From positions 1 through 64,000 of the forward strand of contig WRFD01000002.1 in NCBI GenBank assembly GCA_009778955.1: DNA of 64,000 nt, read 5' to 3'. The number at the start of each line of letters is the position of its first letter. The stretch's first letter is position 1. Shown here piece by piece: positions 29,086-39,608 of the stretch. The position numbers and the translations under genes are program-made. Below the pieces are notes generated by a model. That model saw only the letters and a program-made list of their open reading frames with translations, ran no database searches and had not been told where the DNA came from. This DNA is from Desulfobulbus sp. GTDB taxonomy: Bacteria; Desulfobacterota; Desulfobulbia; Desulfobulbales; Desulfobulbaceae.

Positions 29086-30930
29086 TTATTCCGTTTTACC
29101 CTGCCGGATTCGTTCCAATTCGTTCCAGCGGTCATAGAGCAGCTCAGTCTGGCTCTGCACCTCCTCCTGCTCCTGCCAATAGCGCTGCAACTGGCCTGGA
29201 TTGGTCACTATTTCCGGCGCGACCATCAGTGCTTCTAACTCGCCCAACCGTGCTTCGGCGGCAAGGATTCTTTCCTCCATCTGGTCATATTCGCGCTGAT
29301 CCATGTACGAGAGCTTGCCTGGCTTAGGCTTGGCAACCGATTTTTCCTTCGCCTGCAGCGGGCTGCCGGCGGCTTCTCCCCGTTCCCGCTCCTCAAGCAT
29401 GGCCAGCCATTGATCGTAATCGGCGAAATACTCGGCCCGGCCGGCGCCGTCGAAACCGAGCACTAGGTTGCAGACCCGGTCGAGGAGGAAACGGTCATGG
29501 GTGACCAGCACCAGGGCTCCGGGAAATTCGCACAGACTCTCTTCTAGGACATTGAGCGAGGGGATGTCGAGGTCGTTGGTCGGTTCGTCCAGCAACAGGA
29601 CATCCGCAGGCTGAAGCATCAGCCGGGCGATGAGGATGCGGGCCTGTTCACCGCCCGAGAGCCGGTAGACAGGGATTTCCAGTTGGTCGGTCCGGAAGAG
29701 GAAGCGCTTGGCCCAGGTGGCCACATGCAGTGATTGCCCCTGATAGAACACGCTGTCACCTTCCGGCGCCAGAGCCCGGCGCAGGGTGGCGTCGGGGTCG
29801 AGCGCCTGGCGCCGTTGATCGAAGCTGACGATGCGCAGGCTGTCGGCCAGGGCGATGGCGCCGGCATCTGGCAAAAGGCCGCTGCAGCGCGTGGCCGAGG
29901 CCAGGATTTGCATCAGGGTCGACTTGCCGCTGCCGTTGCGGCCCAGCAAGCCCAGGCGCCGGCCGGGGGTGAGATCAATGTCCAGGTCGATGAACAGTGT
30001 CTGGCCGTTGAAGCCCTTCTCCAGGCCGGTGGCGGTCAGCAGTTTTTTGGTTTTGCGACCGGTGGCGTCGAAGGCTATGCCCACCTGGCCCAGAGAACGG
30101 TTCCGGTCCCGGATTTCGCCAAGTTCGTCTTGGAGGCGGCCGGCCTCCTCGATCCGGTAGCGGGCCTTGGTGGTGCGGGCCTTGGGGCCGCGGCGCAGCC
30201 ATTCGGTCTCGCGGCGGACCCTGTTGGCTAGCCGTTCCTCCAGGCCCTGCCGCTGGAGCAGATAATCGGTCTTTTTTTCGAGGAAATCGGCGTAGCCGCC
30301 CCGCACCTGGTACGAGCCTTCGGGATAGATCGGGGCCAGTTCGATCACCCGATTGACCGTGTTTTCCAAAAAGCGCCGGTCATGGCTGACCATGAGCACG
30401 GCGGCGGGGCTGTCGGGCAGGGCTGCGCCGAGCAAGCGTTCGAGCCAGAGGATGCCTTCGATGTCCAGATGGTTGGTCGGCTCGTCCATGATCAGGACAT
30501 CGGGCCGGCAGACCAGTGCCCGGCAGACGGCCAAGCGCTTGCGCCAGCCGCCGGAAAGCAGGCGGACCGGCTGCTGCGGGTCGGGAAATCGGGTCCGGCT
30601 CAACAGGGCGTTCACCCGGTTGTATCGCTCGGCTTCGTCGAGGTCGAGGTAAGCGCAGGCGGCATACAGGTTGTCGGCGCAGCCGGCTTCCTCGACCAGG
30701 ATGTCCTCTTGGGGCAGATAGCCGATGCGGAGCAGCTTCTGAGCAAAAACAGTACCGCTGTCGGCCGGCTCCAAGCCGCACAAAATTTTGAGCAGGGTCG
30801 ATTTGCCCGAGCCGTTGGGGCCGATCAGGCCTACAATATCACCGGCATTGATGACCAGGGTGATCCCGGAAAACAATTCTTGGGCGCCGAAGGCCTTGGT
30901 CAATCCCTGACAACTGAGGAGGGCGCACAT
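29086..30930 (-). CDS. ABC-F family ATP-binding protein (Uup-like)
   Basis: Two NBDs (GPNGSGKSTLLK, GRNGSGKSTLMQ), LSGGWRKRLAVCRAL, LSGGEQARILIARL, C-terminal coiled coil. Confidence 0.9.
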   Translation of the reverse strand: MCALLSCQGLTKAFGAQELFSGITLVINAGDIVGLIGPNGSGKSTLLKILCGLEPADSGTVFAQKLLRIGYLPQEDILVEEAGCADNLYAACAYLDLDEAERYNRVNALLSRTRFPDPQQPVRLLSGGWRKRLAVCRALVCRPDVLIMDEPTNHLDIEGILWLERLLGAALPDSPAAVLMVSHDRRFLENTVNRVIELAPIYPEGSYQVRGGYADFLEKKTDYLLQRQGLEERLANRVRRETEWLRRGPKARTTKARYRIEEAGRLQDELGEIRDRNRSLGQVGIAFDATGRKTKKLLTATGLEKGFNGQTLFIDLDIDLTPGRRLGLLGRNGSGKSTLMQILASATRCSGLLPDAGAIALADSLRIVSFDQRRQALDPDATLRRALAPEGDSVFYQGQSLHVATWAKRFLFRTDQLEIPVYRLSGGEQARILIARLMLQPADVLLLDEPTNDLDIPSLNVLEESLCEFPGALVLVTHDRFLLDRVCNLVLGFDGAGRAEYFADYDQWLAMLEERERGEAAGSPLQAKEKSVAKPKPGKLSYMDQREYDQMEERILAAEARLGELEALMVAPEIVTNPGQLQRYWQEQEEVQSQTELLYDRWNELERIRQGKTE

Positions 30931-30968
30931 GGAGGCGGTGATCGTGGCTTACTCGATTTGACCGCGCC

Positions 30969-32072
30969 TCAGCCGAGGCGGCCGTTGAGGTTGATGTCGT
31001 CGGCGCGTGGGTAGGAACCGAGCAGCTCGAAATAGGCGCAGATCTGCCTAAGGATGTTGCATGCCTCGTAAATGACCGGATCTTCGATGTGGCCGATCAT
31101 GTCGAGGAAGAAGAGATAGCTCCACTGCTTGTCCTTGGTCGGCCGGGACTCGATCTTGGCCAGGTCGATATTCTTGGCCGAGAGGATGGTCAGAATCTCG
31201 TTGAGCGCCCCGGGGCGATTGATCAAGCCGATGAGGAGCGAGGTCTTGTCGCGACCGCTCTTCACTGGCGATTTGCGGCCGATGACCAGAAAGCGGGTGG
31301 TGTTGCCCTGATAGTCCTCGATGCCCGGAACCACTACCTGGAGGCTGTAAGTGTTAATGGCCAGCGAGCTGGCAATGGCGCCGATGTTGGGGTTGTTGGC
31401 GGCCATCTGGGCGGCGGTGCCGGTGGAAAAGACATCCAGGGTGGGAATCTTGGGCAGGTTTTTCCGCAGCCAGTTGCGGCACTGAGCCAGCGGCTGGGAG
31501 TGGGAGGCCACGGTCTGGATGTCCTCGATGTTGCCGGAACGGTTGACTAGGTTGTGGGTAATGGACAACTGGATTTCGCCGCAAATCTGGACCTTGTACC
31601 TGAGAAAGGCGTCCAGGGAATAGGTGACCGCGCCTTCGATGGAATTCTCCACCGGGATGATGCCATACCTGACCCGCTCCTTTTCCACCTCCTCAAACAC
31701 CTCGGCGATCGACTCCATGGGCAGGTATTCGGCGGTCTGCCCGAAGTACTTGACCCCGGCCAGATGGGAAAAAGTTGCCTCTGGGCCGAGATAGGCGACC
31801 GAGGCCTTGCGCTGCGACAGGCGGCAGGTGGTGATGATTTCGTGGAAGATCGAACGGAGCGCCTTGTAGGGGAAGGCATCGTTGTTGTTGTTCCGCAACC
31901 GTTCGTAGATTTCCAGCTCGCGTTGGGGGTCCCATTTGGCCCGGCTGGTTTCGTTCTTGAGAAGGCCGATGGTTTTGGCGCATTCAAGACGCTCTTTAAG
32001 AAGCTCCAGAATGGTGTCGTCGATCTGGTCGATGCGCTGGCGCACCTGGGGTATGCTCGGTTTCTGATCCAT
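30969..32072 (-). CDS. pheA: Bifunctional chorismate mutase/prephenate dehydratase
   Basis: IDQIDDTILELLKERLECAKTIG; AYLGPEATFSHLAG; GIIPVENSIEGAVTYSLD; ACT ESRPTKDKQWSYLFFLDM. Confidence 0.93.
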   Translation of the reverse strand: MDQKPSIPQVRQRIDQIDDTILELLKERLECAKTIGLLKNETSRAKWDPQRELEIYERLRNNNNDAFPYKALRSIFHEIITTCRLSQRKASVAYLGPEATFSHLAGVKYFGQTAEYLPMESIAEVFEEVEKERVRYGIIPVENSIEGAVTYSLDAFLRYKVQICGEIQLSITHNLVNRSGNIEDIQTVASHSQPLAQCRNWLRKNLPKIPTLDVFSTGTAAQMAANNPNIGAIASSLAINTYSLQVVVPGIEDYQGNTTRFLVIGRKSPVKSGRDKTSLLIGLINRPGALNEILTILSAKNIDLAKIESRPTKDKQWSYLFFLDMIGHIEDPVIYEACNILRQICAYFELLGSYPRADDINLNGRLG

Positions 32073-32318
32073 GATTTATATGTGGGAAAAATGCTGGTGG
32101 CAACCAGGATTGGGCGTAATGCGCGGTTCAAAGACCTGGTTAAGATAGACAATATAGCATTGTTCATTTGTCTTGAAAACAATTTCAGTGGCCCATCTCA
32201 TTTTCGGATACCCGGGAAAATTGACCAGGTTTGGACAGGGAGGCGGCTGCTTTTGGGGACAGGCTCCTTGGTGGAGGATGTGCTGTCGAAGTGCTTTGAG
32301 CAGGAGGCTTTGGGGACT

Positions 32319-32801
32319 TTACATGCCAAGCTGGCTGGCTGTGCGGGTGAAAAAGAGGCGCCAGGACTCTGAAACGTTGACAATGGTGGCGCCGATGGTC
32401 TTGCCTCTCCAGTCAGTCCGCTCCCAGCGCGGCTTGATGCGGAGGACCGGCAGACCGGGGTTGTCGCTGGAAAACACGGTCAGGTCCTCGGCGTCGCGGT
32501 AGAACGGTTCGGGCAGGTTGCGCAGGCAGATACCCGCGGGAGAGATGTTGTCGATCTCGGCCGTGGCGCACAGGCAACCGTCGGTTACCCGCACCGGGGT
32601 GGTTTTGATGGGGATGCGTAGATGACAGCGATTGTCAACCGGGGCCGGGACAGATGCGGAGAGTTTGTCATCGGCCGGCCGGTCGATCCGGTGATGCAGC
32701 AGACCGGTGGACTGCCGCCATCGTCGCTGCATCGCCCGCATCACTTGGGTTATCCGGGGTTCGTCCAGCACAGGAATGCCGTTGTCTGAGGGAAGCGTCA
32801 T
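32319..32801 (-). CDS. PilZ-domain-like protein
   Basis: TPVRVTDGCLCATAEIDNISPAGICLRNLPEPFYRDAEDLTVFS resembles PilZ; start approximate (internal MTLPSDNG). Confidence 0.5.
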   Translation of the reverse strand: MTLPSDNGIPVLDEPRITQVMRAMQRRWRQSTGLLHHRIDRPADDKLSASVPAPVDNRCHLRIPIKTTPVRVTDGCLCATAEIDNISPAGICLRNLPEPFYRDAEDLTVFSSDNPGLPVLRIKPRWERTDWRGKTIGATIVNVSESWRLFFTRTASQLGM

Positions 32802-33395
32802 AGTGCCTTCCGGGGATAGAGAAATGTCTTTGCGGTTTTTTGTTGGGCTGGAGGATTCGTTTCTATAATAAGGAAGAAAACGGCGAAGAGCCAGAAAAGA
32901 AAGCTGTGGCAAGCAAAATCAGTACTGTCCGGTTAAGGGCTTGCATGTATGATATTGGGTATTGGCAGTCCCTGCATGGTCGATTCAGTGCATCCCGCTC
33001 TGGATTCATTGAGGATTTTGCGCAATTGGCGGATCCGTCGAATGGAGACCGGCTCGCCGTGCTGTTCTTGGCAATAGATGGCCAAAAGGATGGAGGTGAT
33101 CAAGCCGGCAAGCATCTGGATCATGAGACCATGGCGGCTTAGTGGCGGTCAGCAACAGCCACCGCGCCACATCTCGACTCTACCGATTTTTTTTGCACCG
33201 GAAACCCATGCAAATCTCTAACCGGACATTATTGAAGCAAAATGGATAAAACTACCGAGGGATAGGTTCCGGGCGAATACAACGGCGCCTGGTTTTGCGG
33301 CGCTACGATTTTATTGAAAAACAAGAGGATAGACCCGTGCTGGCCGCGTGTGGGACCATATTGGCGGACAAGGGACTGGCCGGGACCACAGGGGG

Positions 33396-34034
33396 ATGAA
33401 CAACATGGAGAACGTGATCGTACTGGCAACCGGCAATCAAAATAAATATGTGGAGATGCGGCAAGTGCTCGGCAATCTTCCGGTCGCGCTTCGCGGGCTT
33501 GCCGATTTCGCCCCTGTGCCCGAGGCCATTGAGGATGGCGCCACCTTTGGGGAGAATGCCCTTAAAAAAGCGCATCATTACGCGAAATTGTTCGATGCGC
33601 CCTCATTGGCCGACGATTCCGGCCTGGTGGTCGATGCTCTGGACGGCAGGCCGGGAGTCCATTCGGCGAGGTATGCGGGGGCGGCGGCCACGGACCAGGA
33701 CAACTGCGAGCGGCTGCTCTGGGAAATGGCCGATGTCGACCACCGGGCCGCCCATTTTGTCTGCGTGCTCACCCTGGCAGGGCCAAACGGCACAAGCCTG
33801 TCCTGGGAGGGGCGGTGCGACGGGGTGATCCTTGCCAAGCAGCGTGGTGAGCACGGATTCGGCTACGATCCCCTGTTTCTCATCCCACAGTTGAACAAGA
33901 CCCTGGCTGAGATCCCTTTGGCGGAAAAGGAGGCCTACAGCCACCGAGGCAGGGCCCTGGCGCAATTCATCAGCGAATTTGACCGGGTGCAGGAATGGCT
34001 GCGACAACAGGCAAGGGCGAACCTGGCTCGCTGA
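33396..34034 (+). CDS. rdgB: XTP/dITP pyrophosphatase (RdgB/HAM1)
   Basis: VIVLATGNQNKYVEMRQVL, SLADDSGLVVDALDGRPGVHSARYAG, HGFGYDPLFLIP. Confidence 0.93.
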   Translation: MNNMENVIVLATGNQNKYVEMRQVLGNLPVALRGLADFAPVPEAIEDGATFGENALKKAHHYAKLFDAPSLADDSGLVVDALDGRPGVHSARYAGAAATDQDNCERLLWEMADVDHRAAHFVCVLTLAGPNGTSLSWEGRCDGVILAKQRGEHGFGYDPLFLIPQLNKTLAEIPLAEKEAYSHRGRALAQFISEFDRVQEWLRQQARANLAR

Positions 34035-35898
34035 TGCCTGTGGGATGGCGGCATGCTGGCCACTGCCGCCAGATGGTCATTTCGCAGACCGCGCAGTTGA
34101 AGGTCACGGCATAGCGGCCGGTTTTATCGGCGAGGACCAAGGGTGTGGCCGAAGCCTCTTTTTCCTGTTCGCCCGGTCGCAGACAAATCCCCAGTTGAAA
34201 GCGCAGGCAGTACTTGGTGGTCATCAGGGCGCAATCAGCCGCATCGGCGGCCCGCAACGGATGGCGTTCCACCTGGCGGACGCCATGGCGGCGGTAAAAG
34301 GCGGCGGCGTGGCAATTGCTGATGTTGTCCCGGTAGTCCACCTCGGCAGCGGGCCAGAGAACCGTGTCGGCAATGTGTCGGTGGGCAGGCGGGATGTACG
34401 CTTGCAGCCGCGCCTTGAGGTGGGCGGCGAAGCCTTGCCGCCGCAATTCGTTGAAAGAGGCGGCGGGCACAAAGAGATCCGGCCGGAGGTCGACCCTTAC
34501 CGCAGCGACCGAAAAGATGGTCTCGCCGCTTTTGCTCAACTGGCGGCGGGCCACGGACTCGATCATGCCGGCCGCGCGAGCCTGTTCCTTGGACAACGCC
34601 AGGGCCACGGCGGACCCGATCCCGTCCTCATCAATAAGGCTCAGGCGCAGGCCCTCGGTCCATTCCTCCACATGCATCCGCACCGCAATGGTCCTGCAGA
34701 GGGTGCTGCGCGACAGTCTCTTGTCGAATTCGCTGTCGCGATTCCGGTATATTTCTGTATCCACGGACAGACGCAGTCGGTCGGTGCCGTCCTTGGGATA
34801 GACTATGTTCCCCTCGGCTCGGTTCACCTTGATGCCGACTAGCACACCTTCCGGGTCGAAAAAGCAAAGGCCGTCACCATTGTGGACCGGTTCTTCCCCG
34901 GAAAGGGTGAACGAGACCACATCCCTCGCCAGCACACGCCCTATCTTCTTGCCGGTCGACTTGGGCGTGCGGAGGGTTGCCGCCCGGTTTCTTGGCCTGA
35001 CAAGGAAATAATCGGTGGCGCCCCGGTGAAACGACCGTTCCGGGTCCGGCACGAATCCAAACCCGCATTGGCCGGAAGAGGAATGGGCCAGGTCGGGGCG
35101 CTTTTGCAAAAGCGCATCCAAGGCCAGCCGGTAGGCGGCGGTGACGTTCTTGACGTAGTTCTCATCCTTGAGCCGGCCTTCGATCTTAAATGAACAAATA
35201 CCCGCGTCGACCAGCGCGGCCAGATGGGCGGACAGATCCAGGTCCTTTAAGCTGAGCAGGTGGCTGTTTTTAGCCACAATCCGGCCTTCCTGGTCCAGGA
35301 GGTCGAACCGGTGGCGGCAGAACTGGGCGCACTGGCCCCGATTGGCGCTTCTGCCCGCCACCACCTCACTGAAGTAGCATTGGCCGCTATAGCACACACA
35401 CAATGCCCCGTGGACGAAAAATTCCAGAGGAATGGTGGTGGCGGCGCGAATTTCCCTGATCCCGGCCAGGCTCAATTCCCTGGCTAACACCACCTGGGCA
35501 AAACCCACCTGCTCGAGAAAACGAACTTTCTCCACGGTGCGATTGTTCATCTGGGTGGAAGCGTGGAGGGGGATGGGCGGCAGACCTGCCTCCAACAGGC
35601 CGACATCCTGGATGATCAGCCCGTCAGCGCCGAGCGTGTGCAACTGATGGCATAGGGCCATCGCCTGGTCGAACTCGTTGTCTTTAAGCAGGGTGTTCAC
35701 GGTCACGTAGACCCTGGCGTGAAACCGGTGGGCATATACCGCCAGGCGCTCGATATCGGCGAGGCTGTTGGCCGCCGCTGCCCTGGCGCCGAAGAGTGGG
35801 CCGCCGATGTAGACGGCGTCGGCGCCGTGATTGATGGCCGCGAGCCCGCAGGCGAGATCTTTTGCAGGGGCGAGCAGTTCGACGGGCGATGGATGCAT
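33970..35898 (-). CDS. U32 family peptidase
   Basis: VELLAPAKDLACGLAAINHGADAVYIGG, ALCVCYSGQCYFSEVVAGRSANRGQCAQFCR, CSFKIEGRLKDENYV. Confidence 0.9.
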   Translation of the reverse strand: MHPSPVELLAPAKDLACGLAAINHGADAVYIGGPLFGARAAAANSLADIERLAVYAHRFHARVYVTVNTLLKDNEFDQAMALCHQLHTLGADGLIIQDVGLLEAGLPPIPLHASTQMNNRTVEKVRFLEQVGFAQVVLARELSLAGIREIRAATTIPLEFFVHGALCVCYSGQCYFSEVVAGRSANRGQCAQFCRHRFDLLDQEGRIVAKNSHLLSLKDLDLSAHLAALVDAGICSFKIEGRLKDENYVKNVTAAYRLALDALLQKRPDLAHSSSGQCGFGFVPDPERSFHRGATDYFLVRPRNRAATLRTPKSTGKKIGRVLARDVVSFTLSGEEPVHNGDGLCFFDPEGVLVGIKVNRAEGNIVYPKDGTDRLRLSVDTEIYRNRDSEFDKRLSRSTLCRTIAVRMHVEEWTEGLRLSLIDEDGIGSAVALALSKEQARAAGMIESVARRQLSKSGETIFSVAAVRVDLRPDLFVPAASFNELRRQGFAAHLKARLQAYIPPAHRHIADTVLWPAAEVDYRDNISNCHAAAFYRRHGVRQVERHPLRAADAADCALMTTKYCLRFQLGICLRPGEQEKEASATPLVLADKTGRYAVTFNCAVCEMTIWRQWPACRHPTGISEPGSPLPVVAAIPAPGQIR

Positions 35899-36041
35899 GG
35901 AATAAAAAAAAACGGTCTGGTGAAGGTGTTGGGATGCAGACCAGCGTTTTTGGACGCATGCACTCGGGTTCCGGTCAAGAGAGCTGTCTGGGCTGTCTGC
36001 ATCCTGACTCTCTCAGATTGATACGCCGTTTTCTGGAAAAA

Positions 36042-36152
36042 TCAATCCATTTGCCAATCTGATTGCCATCGAACCTCAGCCAGCTTCAGCCGCCGCTGGT
36101 AACTTCTGACAAACGCAGTCCTTTCTGAAACTGTATCTTGTTTTTTGGCCAT
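36042..36152 (-). pseudogene. Possible transposase orfA-type remnant (36 codons)
   Basis: MAKKQDTVSERTAFVRSYQRRLKLAEVRWQSDWQMD with upstream GAGGAG; resembles the start of IS66-type accessory ORFs. Weak. Confidence 0.25.
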
Positions 36153-36270
36153 ACCTTGCTCCTCAGTGATGAGTGTGGGGAGCACAATATACCAGAGCTG
36201 GTCTGACAAATAGCGTCTGGTCAACTGAAAAAACGATAGCCGAGATTTAGTGGCAATCAGATTTGCCAAA
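36049..36270. repeat. Imperfect ~20-bp inverted repeats about 180 bp apart (possible MITE/IS remnant)
   Basis: ATTTGCCAATCTGATTGCCA (36049-36068) versus reverse complement of 36251-36270; about 17/20 match by eye. Confidence 0.4.
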
Positions 36271-36575
36271 GAAAATAGCCATCCTATCCCGACATGCACC
36301 TTTTTCCACCAGTTCCCGCCCGCAGGCATAGGGCCGCAAAATGGTTTTTCATCCACCTGGACACTGTCCTTGACAGGCCCGGAAGGATCGTGCAGCGGCA
36401 AAGGGGAGCGGCAGCCAACGGCACAGCTTGACCACAAAAAAATCGACAGGCAGTATTATAGTGGAATATCAGTTAACTCTGCAGTATAGTTCAACCGTTT
36501 TGGAATGAACCGCCACTGGAACCAGGGTGTTTTAGCCCATGGGACAACGCTGGAGAGAGAACAAGGAGTTGGACA

Positions 36576-37097
36576 ATGAAAAGGACAGTGACAGGGATGC
36601 TGTTCGCAGTGGTATGGATGATCGCAGGGGCCGTTGCGCCGGCGCAGGCGATTGATCTGTACGGATTCGCCAGTTATTGGAGCAGGGGCGATCTCGAAGG
36701 GAAGGGCGGCCTCGGTGTCGGGCTCGGCGTGCCCTTGTCCGAGCACATCCTGCTGGATGGCCGGATGTATTTCATCGGCAAGAGTTCCCTGTCCCACGAT
36801 GACGAACTCACCATGGTGCCTTTGGATTTCGGCCTACAGTTGCACCTGTCTCCCGGCGCCGACCTGAACCCCTATGCGCTGGGGGGGGTCTCCTTCATCT
36901 ATGCCGACGCCGACCGTAGCGATGTCGATTCGAGCTTCGGCGTCTATCTCGGCGCTGGCCTCGAATGGGCGCCGGTCTCCTTCCTTAGGCTGTTCGGGGA
37001 AGGAATCTATCGCTTTCAAAAACTGGATGGCAGCCGGGGCAGCGATATCGATGTCGGCGGCCTGACCGGCAATGTGGGGGTGAGGATCTACTTCTAG
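36576..37097 (+). CDS. Outer-membrane beta-barrel (OmpW/porin-like) protein
   Basis: Signal peptide ending AQA, alternating beta-strand pattern, C-terminal GNVGVRIYF with terminal Phe. Confidence 0.7.
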   Translation: MKRTVTGMLFAVVWMIAGAVAPAQAIDLYGFASYWSRGDLEGKGGLGVGLGVPLSEHILLDGRMYFIGKSSLSHDDELTMVPLDFGLQLHLSPGADLNPYALGGVSFIYADADRSDVDSSFGVYLGAGLEWAPVSFLRLFGEGIYRFQKLDGSRGSDIDVGGLTGNVGVRIYF

Positions 37098-37278
37098 CAC
37101 TTCTTTGTTGATAGGCTAATATGGCCTAAGCGGAAGATGTTTTCGGGATATCCTCAGTCGGCAATAAGGACCTCTTGCGGTCGATCGGCCAAAGCGAGTA
37201 TGCTCATCTGACCGCCGCTGGGCGACAGCCTGGCGGCCGGCCGCCAATTTGCCATCACCTTTTCTTGCCGCCTTGCCT

Positions 37279-37956
37279 ATGCAACCCGCTCTTTTCGACA
37301 CCTGGACAGACCGCTACGACAGCTGGTTCTCCACCCCGGTCGGTCGGCTGGTCAAGCGCTACGAGACTGACCTGCTGCTGGCGCTCCTTGATCCCCGGCC
37401 TGGCGAGCGGCTGCTCGACGCGGGCTGCGGCAACGGCATCTTCACCGTCGATATCCTGGCCAGGGGCGCCCTGGTGACCGGTATCGATCTGTCGGTCTCC
37501 ATGCTGACCGGGGCAATCGGCCGCCTGGTAGACGGCTGTTTTGCCGCCCTCTGCGCCGATATATGCGCCTTGCCTTTTGCCGACCATAGTTTCGACAAGG
37601 TCTTTTCCATGACCGCGATCGATTTTATCGCCGACGGCGGCAAGGCGATGGCCGAGCTGGATCGGGTCGTCCGTCCGGGCGGCCGCGTGGTGGTCACCAC
37701 TCTCAACAGCCTCGGGCCGTGGGCCGAGCAGCGCCGGCGGAAGGGGGCGGCTGGGCACGATCTCTTCGCCAAGATCCATTTCCGTTCGCCCAAGGCAATG
37801 CGCGCAATAGCGCCCGGCGCCCGGGTCGAGGCCGTGACCGCCATTCACTTCCGCAAGGACGAATCCCCCGAGGCCATCCCTGAAATCGAACGGCGCGGCC
37901 GCGAACAGGGCCTGGATACCGGCGCCTTTGTCGCGGTCCTCTGGGATAAGGCGTAA
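37279..37956 (+). CDS. SAM-dependent class I methyltransferase
   Basis: LLDAGCGNGIFTVDIL, GIDLSVSML, DRVVRPGGRVVVTTLN. Start is the MQPALFDTWTD Met. Confidence 0.82.
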   Translation: MQPALFDTWTDRYDSWFSTPVGRLVKRYETDLLLALLDPRPGERLLDAGCGNGIFTVDILARGALVTGIDLSVSMLTGAIGRLVDGCFAALCADICALPFADHSFDKVFSMTAIDFIADGGKAMAELDRVVRPGGRVVVTTLNSLGPWAEQRRRKGAAGHDLFAKIHFRSPKAMRAIAPGARVEAVTAIHFRKDESPEAIPEIERRGREQGLDTGAFVAVLWDKA

Positions 37957-38150
37957 ACCAATTATCCGTGGGGCCTTAGCTCGCATCCTCAGACAAGAAC
38001 ATATTGACGAGCCACCCGTTTTCTTATAGGAACTGGCAAAGCGCCTGATGTTGCGCAGGGGCCGGGCGCGATGGCGGCCAGCCGGGACCATACCCTGGCT
38101 GTTGCCCCGCAAACCCCCTGTCAGCCGAGAACCTCATCCGGGATCGTGTC

Positions 38151-39467
38151 ATGTACGATGTCTTCAGCCTGCCCGCCATCCGTTTCCCCGAGGGCTTCGT
38201 CTGGGGCAGCGCTACCGCCGGACACCAGATCGAGGGTGACAACATCCACTCCCAGGCGTGGCATAACGAGCAGCAGCCGGAGTTCTACCGGGACGATCCC
38301 AAGCGGGTAGTCCGCGCCCCGTCCGGCAAGGCTTGCGACCACTTTCGGCTGTACCGGGAAGATGTGGAGTTGATCGCCTCGCTCGGCCACCAGGCCTACC
38401 GCATGTCCATCGAATGGAGCCGGATCGAGCCGGTTGAAGGGCGGTGGGACCACGAGGCCCTGGCGCATTATCTCGACCTGCTGGAGCGGTTGACCCAGAA
38501 GGGCATCCAGGTCTTCCTTACCCTGCATCACTTCACCCATCCGCTCTGGTTCGAACAACTGGGCGGCTTCGGCAAGACTGACAACCGCCGCTTCTTCGAG
38601 CGCTATCTCACCTTTCTCCTCCCCAAAATCAGTCCCATGGTCAGCGGCTGGAACGTTATCAACGAGTTCAACCTGTGGGGTGGACCGACAGCCGCCGGCC
38701 CGTCCATCGCGCCATTGAAGTTCAACATGCTGCGGACGCACGCCTTGGGCTACCACCTGATCAAACGGTATTCGCTGGCCCCGGTGAGCAGCGCCCATGC
38801 CTTTATCCACTGGTTTCCCCGCCGGTTTCACGACGATCTGGACCGGCGGATGACCGACTTTGCCGATTTCACCACCAACGAGTTTTTTTTCCATGCCTTG
38901 CGCACCGGCGAGCTGGTCTACCCTGGGGTGGACGCCGAGTATGACCCCGAGGTCAAGGGCAGCCTGGATTTCTGGTCGGTCAACTACTACACCCGCCACA
39001 TGGTTGACGCCCGCCTGGCCTCTCTGGACGGTCCCCGCTTTGCCCACAAGCTGCTGCCAATGATTCCGATGCGGTTTTACCTGGAGGAGATGTATCCGGA
39101 AGGGCTGACCGCCAATCTGGAGCGGCTACGCGACTACCCGGTGTACATCACCGAGAACGGCTGCTGCGCCGACGACGACCGCTTTCGCCTCGTCTATCTG
39201 GCGCTGCATCTCTCCGCGCTGCACGAGGCCCTGGAGCGCGGGGTGGATGTGCGCGGCTATTTCTATTGGTCGCTGATGGACAACTATGAGTGGACCACCT
39301 TCATCCCCCGTTTCGGCCTGGTGGCCGTGGATTTCCAGACCTTCCGGCGCACCCCCAAAACCTGCGCCCTGTTCTATCGGGAAATCATCCGGGACAACAG
39401 CTTCAGCGGCGAGACGGTGCGGCGTCATCTGGACGCCCTGCCCACCTTGCCCGGCCGCGCCGCCTGA
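38151..39467 (+). CDS. Glycoside hydrolase family 1 (beta-glucosidase-like)
   Basis: FPEGFVWGSATAGHQIEG, FLTLHHFTHPLWF, NEFNLW, YITENGCCADD, YWSLMDNYEW. Confidence 0.9.
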   Translation: MYDVFSLPAIRFPEGFVWGSATAGHQIEGDNIHSQAWHNEQQPEFYRDDPKRVVRAPSGKACDHFRLYREDVELIASLGHQAYRMSIEWSRIEPVEGRWDHEALAHYLDLLERLTQKGIQVFLTLHHFTHPLWFEQLGGFGKTDNRRFFERYLTFLLPKISPMVSGWNVINEFNLWGGPTAAGPSIAPLKFNMLRTHALGYHLIKRYSLAPVSSAHAFIHWFPRRFHDDLDRRMTDFADFTTNEFFFHALRTGELVYPGVDAEYDPEVKGSLDFWSVNYYTRHMVDARLASLDGPRFAHKLLPMIPMRFYLEEMYPEGLTANLERLRDYPVYITENGCCADDDRFRLVYLALHLSALHEALERGVDVRGYFYWSLMDNYEWTTFIPRFGLVAVDFQTFRRTPKTCALFYREIIRDNSFSGETVRRHLDALPTLPGRAA

Positions 39468-39608
39468 TTGTCGTGCCGGTCCCTGTCCTTGTCCGATTGC
39501 TCTGGCACACACGGCCCGGCCCTGTCTGCGACAAGCGCTGCCCGCAGCTAATTCTTTCCTCATTCGCGGCCCTGTCCGCGCCCTGTCCCAACCCCATGAG
39601 TCAACACG

